Shown piece by piece: positions 1 through 5,033 of a stretch of 5,890 bases of DNA (the first letter of the stretch is position 1; each line of letters begins with the position of its first letter). The DNA is from Lachnospiraceae bacterium (lineage in GTDB: Bacteria > Bacillota > Clostridia > Lachnospirales > Lachnospiraceae). The position numbers were made by a program, and so were the translations under genes. Where the stretch lies: contig DPZM01000313.1 of assembly GCA_003535955.1 (NCBI GenBank), positions 1 through 5,890 of the forward strand, read 5' to 3'. The notes under the pieces are model-generated. The model ran no database searches. It saw only the letters and a list, made by a program, of their open reading frames with translations, and was not told the origin of the DNA.

Positions 1-15
1 ATATTTATATGGCAT
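1..15 (-). CDS. start of a downstream gene, cut by the window edge
   Basis: An ATG at 15-13 begins a frame reading M-P-Y-K-Y before the window ends. It is preceded by AGGAG at 25-21 with a 5-nt spacer, a good Shine-Dalgarno site. The start lies 19 nt after the sortase stop codon, the same kind of gap that separates the other genes of this operon, so it is probably the fourth gene of the same transcript. Five residues say nothing about function. A sortase substrate or another envelope protein would fit the context, but that is a guess. Confidence 0.55.
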
Positions 16-34
16 TGCTTCTCCTGCTCCTACT

Positions 35-994
35 TTAGTATATTGAATCCTTATGACGAATACCGACAACGACGAATCTTCCGTTCTTAACCTGGTAACT
101 GCAGGTCGAGAGGGTTACGAATTCATCACCCCACTCAGCCTCCACACCCGTATCATAGAGGGCTCTCTCTTTTACATTTTTTGCAAAATATTCAAAATCA
201 TCCCGGTTCCTCAGATCGGTATAATAATAATATCTGAAACGGCCGTTATCCTCGTCCTTTTCCTGACGATAGATATCCTCCTCAACCGGTTCCCCGTAAA
301 GTCCCAGATCGTCAAGGGTCAGCTCCTCTTCGAAAATCTCCTTACCCGTTTCTCCGTCCTCAATGCCTGCAACGGCGTTGTCAAACACCGCCTGTTCACG
401 CTGTGCCCTGTCTTCATCTGTTTCAAGATCCTCCACGGCTATCTGCGAATAGAAGACTCCGTAGAGTTCGTACTCCTTCTCCTCATACAGCGTGTCGAAC
501 CGGATGGTATGATGGCTCATCCCATATGACTCATCGGCGAACTTAAGTAAAGACCCGAAGGCGGTCCCGTCCTTCATATTGTGGCCGTATATAAGTGTCT
601 GGTTTAAGCCGTCTCCCCAGTTTACCGCGATGAAGAGGGTTCCCTTGGATTCATCGGTCCCGTCAATGGCCTTATGGAGGAAAAAATTCTGGTCCTGAGG
701 CGTATATACAACAGGATCGTCTATTACTGTATCATCTATCGTAAGCCAGCCGGACACATACGGATTGATCTTTAAGATCTCATCATATTTTTCAAGCGGG
801 TATACAGGTTCAGGCTCAGGTTCCGGTTCCGGTTCGGGATCAGCTATCTTTTCTTCAGGCTGCGCCTTAAGCGGGATGGTTTCTTCCGCCGTAACTTCTG
901 CATCTTCTTTATCATGTTTGCATCCTGCCGCGCCCAGGGAAGTTAAGATCAGAATAACGATCAGAAATGGAATGATTTTGACTCTTCTATACAT
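35..994 (-). CDS. srtB: class B sortase, possible lipoprotein, with acidic insert
   Basis: A 319-residue membrane-attached cysteine transpeptidase of the sortase B family, which cleaves a sorting motif in exported proteins and joins them to peptidoglycan or to another protein outside the membrane. Seen in sequence: hydrophobic N-terminus (residues 7-24) ending in a lipobox-like A-A-G-C25; an acidic linker with an (EP)n run at 53-63; then the sortase fold from about residue 68. Catalytic residues are clear: His138 in TLIYGHN, Cys298 in TLSTC and Arg306 just before FVVVGIR, matching His130, Cys223 and Arg233 of Staphylococcus aureus SrtB. His to Cys is 160 residues here against 93 in that enzyme, because of a very acidic insert at about 186-250. 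The start ATG has AAAGGGG upstream, overlapping the end of the DegV gene 15 nt away. Class B is confident; lipid anchoring rather than a simple signal anchor is uncertain, and the substrate is unknown. Confidence 0.93.
   Translation of the reverse strand: MYRRVKIIPFLIVILILTSLGAAGCKHDKEDAEVTAEETIPLKAQPEEKIADPEPEPEPEPEPVYPLEKYDEILKINPYVSGWLTIDDTVIDDPVVYTPQDQNFFLHKAIDGTDESKGTLFIAVNWGDGLNQTLIYGHNMKDGTAFGSLLKFADESYGMSHHTIRFDTLYEEKEYELYGVFYSQIAVEDLETDEDRAQREQAVFDNAVAGIEDGETGKEIFEEELTLDDLGLYGEPVEEDIYRQEKDEDNGRFRYYYYTDLRNRDDFEYFAKNVKERALYDTGVEAEWGDEFVTLSTCSYQVKNGRFVVVGIRHKDSIY
806..838 (-). repeat. hexanucleotide repeat coding a Pro-Glu linker
   Basis: A short tandem array of six-base units (GGTTCC, GGTTCA and similar on the plus strand) coding five and a half Pro-Glu pairs, residues 53-63 of the sortase. 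It separates the membrane anchor from the catalytic domain and is probably a stiff, extended, negatively charged spacer. Because the unit is six bases, slippage would change linker length without shifting frame. Confidence 0.85.
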
Positions 995-1009
995 TATCAG
1001 GCCCCTTTT

Positions 1010-1876
1010 CTAACGTTCTGTTCCGCGGAAGAACAGTCCCAGCATACCCGGTCCCACATGCGAGCCCGAGAAGGGTTCATGCTGGCATATCGTAATATGT
1101 ACATCGGGAGTGATCTCACCCACAAGAGAAGCAAGCATATTGGCATCATCAAGGCAGTCACCATGTGAAATACATATGATCTGCTCACCGGATAGGACAT
1201 GCTTCTCCCTGTATTTCTCTGCCAGTGCCTCGATAGCCTTCCTGCGCCCGCGGACCTTGGCGCACGATATGATATGTCCGGTCTTGTCGCCGAACAGTAT
1301 CGGCTTTATATTCAGCACGGACCCGATCATGGCGGTCACACCGCCGACACGGCCCGTTTTTTTCAGGAAATTCAGGTCATCCACCGTAAAGTACTGGCAG
1401 ATGTGCTTAACCTCATCATCAAGGATACCGGCTGCTTCCCTTGCGCCCATACCCTGCATACTAAGCCTTGCGGCTTCCACAGCCAGGATTCCGGTTCCGA
1501 ATCCGCAGCCGAGGGAATCAACAATGTGTATAAAGCGGTCCTTGTATTTCTCCATAAGTTCCCTTGCAGCCACAAGCGCCGCATTATAGGTTCCGCTTAT
1601 ACCCGAGCTCATGGAAATATAGATTACATCCATCCCCTTTTCAAGGACCGGTTCAAACCGGGACATGAACAGATGTGTATTAAGCAGGGATGTATGGACT
1701 TCTCCGCCTTTTTTCAGATATTCGTAATAAGCATGTCCGTCAAAGCTGTCGACATCACCCCAATAGACCTGCAGCTTTCCGTTAACAGTGTATTCGCAGG
1801 GTAGCAGGGATATTCCTTCAAGCATGTTATCGGGCAGGTTAGCGGTCCCATCCGCAAATACTTCAAATTGCAGCAT
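1010..1876 (-). CDS. DegV family protein (fatty-acid-binding, FakB-like)
   Basis: A 288-residue protein, normal length for the DegV family, whose characterised members (FakB) hold a fatty acid in the cytoplasm and present it to the FakA kinase for phosphorylation and entry into phospholipid synthesis. Family marks seen: N-terminal FADGTANLP (the usual motif has D-S-T; here it is D-G-T), VHTSLLN with Thr62/Ser63, SSGISGTYN at 90-98, IVDS at 118-121, DDLNFLKKTGRVGG at 166-179, NIKPIL at 189-194 and the C-terminal GSHVGPGMLGLFF at 271-283. Ser94, Arg176 and His273 sit in the positions that contact the fatty-acid carboxylate in FakB proteins. There is no signal peptide, so it is cytoplasmic. AAGGAG with a 5-nt spacer supports the ATG. 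It lies 19 nt after the secreted-protein gene and 15 nt before the sortase gene, so it is translated from their mRNA. No fakA is in the window; the ligand is not predictable. Confidence 0.93.
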   Translation of the reverse strand: MLQFEVFADGTANLPDNMLEGISLLPCEYTVNGKLQVYWGDVDSFDGHAYYEYLKKGGEVHTSLLNTHLFMSRFEPVLEKGMDVIYISMSSGISGTYNAALVAARELMEKYKDRFIHIVDSLGCGFGTGILAVEAARLSMQGMGAREAAGILDDEVKHICQYFTVDDLNFLKKTGRVGGVTAMIGSVLNIKPILFGDKTGHIISCAKVRGRRKAIEALAEKYREKHVLSGEQIICISHGDCLDDANMLASLVGEITPDVHITICQHEPFSGSHVGPGMLGLFFRGTER

Positions 1877-1895
1877 GCAGGCTCCTTGTCTTGGG

Positions 1896-2393
1896 TCAAT
1901 AAGTATATGGTATACACATATATCCGTAAGGAGCCGGATTGTCCGGTATCAGGGTATGTGAATAGCTCAGTGCCCCATAGGGATAAATGTTTTGACCGAT
2001 CATCGTCGGCATTACATAAGGTGTATAAGGGTAAAGAGAGGTATACGGAACAACAATGTAATTACCGGCAGGATATATATAAGGAGTGCTCATGACTGCC
2101 GGTGACGGATTATAGGTCGAATACATGGAAGGAAGGCGTCCCTCCTTTATGCCGTAGGTAAGATAATGCCACAGCAGACGCTCGGGATACTTACCGTCTG
2201 CGTATGCCGCCCTCATCTCGGGATACATGTTTGCATAGAAGTCAGAATCAAACTGGGTCCCGTCCGGGAGCAGATAGACCTTGGCATCAACCCTTACCGG
2301 TCCTGCAACCAGACAGAAAAAGGCAGCAAGTGCAAGCACCGCTGCAGCCTTCATGATCTTGTTAATGCTTTCTTCCCTGAAAATTGTACTCAT
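1896..2393 (-). CDS. small secreted Tyr/Pro-rich protein, unknown function
   Basis: A 165-residue exported protein of unknown function. The first about 37 residues form a signal peptide: charged N-region, hydrophobic core (KAAAVLALAAFFCLVAG) and likely cleavage after V-D-A37. Residues 48-86 (from FDSDFYANMYPEMR to HYLTYGIKEGR) resemble the short helical repeat, 'FD..YY...PD...A......HY...G..EGR', that I recall from surface proteins of Lachnospiraceae; that match is from memory. The rest, 88-165, is low complexity with 16 Tyr and 14 Pro in 78 residues. There is no transmembrane tail and no LPXTG- or NPQTN-like sorting signal with a hydrophobic anchor. The start is supported by AAAGGAG seven bases upstream; an internal Met14 has no such site. 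It is the first gene after the promoter at 2466-2438 and so leads the DegV/sortase operon. It may be a wall-associated protein, but no activity can be assigned. Confidence 0.85.
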   Translation of the reverse strand: MSTIFREESINKIMKAAAVLALAAFFCLVAGPVRVDAKVYLLPDGTQFDSDFYANMYPEMRAAYADGKYPERLLWHYLTYGIKEGRLPSMYSTYNPSPAVMSTPYIYPAGNYIVVPYTSLYPYTPYVMPTMIGQNIYPYGALSYSHTLIPDNPAPYGYMCIPYTY

Positions 2394-2437
2394 GATCGTT
2401 CTCCTTTAACCAGACAAAAGCCAAATCAGTACCCTTT

Positions 2438-2466
2438 ATTATACTCCATGTATAAATGGCGGTCAA
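2438..2466 (-). promoter_or_regulatory. sigma-A promoter of the secreted protein/DegV/sortase operon
   Basis: The minus strand reads TTGACC at 2466-2461, a 17-bp spacer, and a perfect TATAAT at 2443-2438. Transcription should begin near 2431, giving a leader of about 38 nt that ends in the AAAGGAG site. The -35 box is only three bases from the arm of the inverted repeat at 2470-2502. This promoter marks the operon as a unit separate from the kinase gene, although no terminator was found between them, so read-through is possible. Confidence 0.85.
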
Positions 2467-2469
2467 ATC

Positions 2470-2502
2470 ATGAAGACAATAGAACCGTCCCCATGTCTTC
2501 AT
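2470..2502 (-). repeat. dispersed palindrome, left copy, overlapping the kinase stop codon
   Basis: A perfect 9-bp inverted repeat, ATGAAGACA and TGTCTTCAT, around a 15-nt loop. On the minus strand the loop contains GGGGACGGTTCT. The last codon and the TGA of the kinase gene lie inside one arm. The first 28 bases match the copy at 4911-4937 in inverted orientation (24 identities, three mismatches, one gap). There is no U-rich tract after the stem, so it is not a standard terminator. The core resembles the GGGGACGGTTCTTTTGTCCCC-type palindromes that I recall as dispersed repeats in some bacterial genomes; that recollection is unchecked. Confidence 0.75.
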
Positions 2503-4898
2503 TCCTTGAGGAGGGATATGATCCCTTCGTAGTCGAAGCCTGCACAGCATTTCTTTATCTTATTATACTTATCGGCTTCACCGTCCGGAATCTTATACCC
2601 TTCCATTTCCTTAAAGGCTTCCTCCAACCGGTCGATATCCATCTCCTGTGCGGCATCAAGCAGCTCTTCATACATAACGGACATAAGGTTTTCATCCGCC
2701 TTAAGGACTGCTTCCCGATCATCTTCAAACAGTCCCTTAAGTCTTTGCCCGTATTCCTCATAAAGAGTCATCATTTCATCATGATGATCCCTTATATATT
2801 CAACATCATTCTCCTTGCCGGCTGTTTCAAGATTCAGGGCAAGGCCTGACAGATGCAGGGCTCCCACTATCCTCGCCGAGCTCTTAAGAGCATGTACCTT
2901 TATCGTGTAATTATGAATATCTTCAGCCTCATAGTATTTCCTGAGCCTGCGTGACTCTTCCGGAATGGAGTCATAAAAGATCTTAAGGGTCGAACGGAAG
3001 CCTTCCTCATCTCCGCAGTTTTCCAGGGCTGTCTTGATATCGATCCCCTCAAGCTGATCATACCGGCGGTTTTCTTCCGTCATCCCCTCATTATCCCCGG
3101 CTGTCTTAAGCGCGCCGGCCTCCGTCTCGTCGGCGGGAGTATTGATGATCTTATCCTTCGGTATGTATTTAAGAAGGGCCTCCTCCAGCTTACTTCCGGA
3201 AACCGGTTTCATAAGATACCCGTCGAAACCGGCCCTTTTATACAGGTCCATGTTCTCGCTTCCCGCATTCGCGGTAAACACTATTACAGGAACATCCCTG
3301 CACATACCATCCTCAAGGCTTCGGATCCTCTCCAAACACTCTATACCGTCCATACCGGGCATAAGGTGATCCATAAAGATCACATCATACCGCTTCTTCT
3401 GCGTCATCATAAGCGCATCATCACCGCTTGTCGCAGTATCAATACCGATAAGTGTATCCTTGATGAGCTTCTTCTCAACCTCAAGATTCATTTCGTTATC
3501 ATCAACTATCAGGAGAGATGCCGAAGGAGCCGTGAATTTACGTCGGTATTTCTGCCGCAGCACCTTTTGCTCATTAAGGGTGAGCTCTCCCACGGGCGCA
3601 GGATCCGCGATGTCCTGAAGAAGGCTCACCGAGAAGGTCGATCCCTTCCCGTATTCACTGTCAACCTTTATCTCGCCTTTCATAAGGTCCACGAGCTGCT
3701 TGACGATTGACAGTCCCAGGCCCGTGCCTTCTATATTCCTGTTCTTCTCCTGGTCAACCCGCTTGAACACCTCAAAAAGCTGCGGGATGACCTCCCTCTT
3801 TATCCCCATTCCGGTGTCTGTTACCGATATGAGCAGCTTTATCCGGTTATCATAGGGCTGCTCAAAATCGACCTTAAGCCTTACTGATCCCTTATAGGTA
3901 TATTTTACTGCATTATTCAGAAGATTTATTATTATCTGCTTTATGCGGACCTCATCTCCGAACAGGATGGAGGGGATACCCGGATCTGCTTCAACCTTCA
4001 GGGTAAGGCCTTTATCGCTGGCCCGAAGCCAGATCATGTTGTATATCTCCTCGAGCATATCGGAGATCCTGTAATCCACCGGAACTATATCCATGCTTCC
4101 CGCATCCAGCTTTGACAGGTCAAGAATATCGTTTATTGTCGTAAGGAGCATCTTGCCGGCGCCCTGTATATTCTTCGCATCCCTGATTATCTCATCCGAG
4201 GCATCCTCCTGGCGCAGGATCACCTCGTTAAGGCCAAGGATCGAGTTGATGGGAGTACGTATCTCATGGCTCATGCTTGAGAAAAACCTGCTCTGTGACC
4301 GGTTGAGCTCCTCGATCTCCTTCTTCTGCCGGTTCACCCGTGCGTTTTCCTGCCTGAAGAGGCGGGCCTGATAGCTTATAAGAAGGCTCATTACGCTCCC
4401 GACTATGAAGAGGGTTGCTATGGAATCGATATAGGCATCCTTCCTGTCAAACTCCGTTATATATCCGGGATTGAAATAGCCCACCAGCCAGCAGATGACG
4501 ACCACCACACTCTCCGAGGCCAGAAAGAATATCTTGGGTTTCCCCGTAAGGATCATGACGATGTAGAAATTGGAAAACGCAAACCAGACAGGAGTGCCGC
4601 CCGCGGCGCCTCCGCTTGTGAAAAATGCCACGGGAAGAAAAATAAAAGTAAGAAAGGCCGCTATTATTATCATAGCTGCCTTTAACTGGTTAAAGTTGAC
4701 TGCCCAGAACATGATGCCCGAAAAGAGGGCAAACTCAATAAAGAGAGAAACGTTGGCAACCGTGGCCTGACCGATGACTATCCCGCTTACGAGCGCGATA
4801 AACAGACCAAAAAGGGCGATTATCGACAGCAGGATAAAAGACCTGCTCTGCAGATCCATGTTCGGATCATCCAGATATTTCCGTATCTTTTTTATCAT
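2499..4898 (-). CDS. hybrid sensor histidine kinase (6 TM, HisKA, HATPase, REC, HPt)
   Basis: A 799-residue membrane sensor running a multistep phosphorelay, in the BarA/ArcB style of domain order. From the chosen ATG: six hydrophobic segments at about 20-43, 52-68, 73-93, 103-118, 123-141 and 158-176 form the sensor, with no large extracellular loop; a charged coiled-coil linker at 178-200; HisKA with His211 in SHEIRTPIN; HATPase with N-box NLLNNAVKYT (325-334), DTGMGI (361-366) and EGTGLGLSI (390-398); a receiver with Asp466/467, phospho-acceptor Asp510 in MDHLMPGMDG, Thr542 and Lys564; an HPt domain with His669 in HALKSSA; and a 70-residue helical tail. All catalytic residues are present. 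A TTG at 4964 would add 22 residues, but it has no ribosome binding site and the extra sequence is coded by a repeat; the ATG at 4898 has GAAAGG six bases upstream. The partner response regulator is not in the window, and the signal is unknown. Confidence 0.93.
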   Translation of the reverse strand: MIKKIRKYLDDPNMDLQSRSFILLSIIALFGLFIALVSGIVIGQATVANVSLFIEFALFSGIMFWAVNFNQLKAAMIIIAAFLTFIFLPVAFFTSGGAAGGTPVWFAFSNFYIVMILTGKPKIFFLASESVVVVICWLVGYFNPGYITEFDRKDAYIDSIATLFIVGSVMSLLISYQARLFRQENARVNRQKKEIEELNRSQSRFFSSMSHEIRTPINSILGLNEVILRQEDASDEIIRDAKNIQGAGKMLLTTINDILDLSKLDAGSMDIVPVDYRISDMLEEIYNMIWLRASDKGLTLKVEADPGIPSILFGDEVRIKQIIINLLNNAVKYTYKGSVRLKVDFEQPYDNRIKLLISVTDTGMGIKREVIPQLFEVFKRVDQEKNRNIEGTGLGLSIVKQLVDLMKGEIKVDSEYGKGSTFSVSLLQDIADPAPVGELTLNEQKVLRQKYRRKFTAPSASLLIVDDNEMNLEVEKKLIKDTLIGIDTATSGDDALMMTQKKRYDVIFMDHLMPGMDGIECLERIRSLEDGMCRDVPVIVFTANAGSENMDLYKRAGFDGYLMKPVSGSKLEEALLKYIPKDKIINTPADETEAGALKTAGDNEGMTEENRRYDQLEGIDIKTALENCGDEEGFRSTLKIFYDSIPEESRRLRKYYEAEDIHNYTIKVHALKSSARIVGALHLSGLALNLETAGKENDVEYIRDHHDEMMTLYEEYGQRLKGLFEDDREAVLKADENLMSVMYEELLDAAQEMDIDRLEEAFKEMEGYKIPDGEADKYNKIKKCCAGFDYEGIISLLKE

Positions 4899-4904
4899 CA
4901 GGTA

Positions 4905-4910
4905 CCTTTC
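4905..4910 (-). promoter_or_regulatory. ribosome binding site fixing the kinase start
   Basis: GAAAGG on the minus strand, six bases before the ATG at 4898-4896. The upstream in-frame TTG at 4964 is preceded only by pyrimidine-rich sequence (CTGCTTT), so this site argues for the shorter protein. Confidence 0.75.
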
Positions 4911-4940
4911 ATGAAGACAAGGGAGGGTTCTTTTGTCCCA
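4911..4940 (+). repeat. dispersed palindrome, right copy, in the kinase leader
   Basis: Read on the plus strand, 4911-4937 matches the minus-strand copy at 2502-2475 at 24 of 28 aligned positions, so the two copies face each other across the kinase gene. In the kinase mRNA sense, GGGACAA at 4939-4933 can pair with TTGTCTT at 4920-4914 (five Watson-Crick and two G-U pairs), making a weak hairpin a few bases before the GAAAGG site. This could affect translation, but the stem is short. Confidence 0.7.
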
Positions 4941-4970
4941 CCCGCTTCTCTTCAGCAAATCCAAAAGCAG

Positions 4971-4993
4971 AGTATATACAGAATAAATATACT
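4971..4993 (-). promoter_or_regulatory. possible operator: 7-bp inverted repeat at the kinase transcription start
   Basis: The minus strand reads AGTATAT, a 9-base spacer, then ATATACT, a perfect 7-bp inverted repeat with 16 bases between half-site centres. It covers the -10 box and the predicted transcription start, where a bound dimer would block polymerase. The half-sites are AT-rich, so chance is a real alternative and no regulator is identifiable. Confidence 0.4.
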
Positions 4994-5014
4994 ATATTTT
5001 GAAGGTTTTTTCAA
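4986..5014 (-). promoter_or_regulatory. sigma-A promoter of the histidine kinase gene
   Basis: The minus strand reads TTGAAA at 5014-5009 (5 of 6 to consensus), a 17-bp spacer, and TATATT at 4991-4986 (5 of 6). Transcription should start near 4979, giving a leader of about 80 nt before the ATG at 4898. It lies just after the end of the GGDEF gene, in an AT-rich gap otherwise lacking coding potential. A 6-bp inverted repeat, TTTGAA/TTCAAA (5015-4998), overlaps the -35 box but is weak. Confidence 0.75.
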
Positions 5015-5033
5015 ATGAAGGCCGATAGATACC

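Noticed and set aside
53..529. 158-residue plus-strand reading frame
   Set aside because: Antisense to the sortase catalytic region, which carries all catalytic residues on the minus strand.
806..838. phase-variable on/off switching by the Pro-Glu repeat
   Set aside because: The unit is six bases, so gain or loss of units keeps the frame; only linker length could vary.
1199..1804. 201-residue plus-strand reading frame
   Set aside because: Antisense to the conserved DegV gene, with no family features.
1896..2110. NPxTx-like sortase signal in the secreted protein (N-P-S-P-A at 95-99 or N-P-A-P-Y at 152-156)
   Set aside because: Neither matches the NPQTN pattern, and there is no hydrophobic segment with a basic tail after them.
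2470..2502. rho-independent terminator for the kinase gene
   Set aside because: The stem is perfect, but no run of U follows it in the transcript; the sequence after it is the -35 region of the next promoter.
2166..2849. 227-residue plus-strand reading frame spanning the 5' part of the secreted-protein gene, the intergenic region and the 3' end of the kinase gene
   Set aside because: It lies opposite two well-supported genes, has no recognisable domain and no good ribosome binding site; it is an antisense shadow.
4898..4912. four-codon leader peptide (M-K-G-T) whose TGA overlaps the kinase ATG
   Set aside because: The TGATG overlap is tempting, but its ATG has no ribosome binding site and its codons contain the kinase's own site; it is most likely chance.
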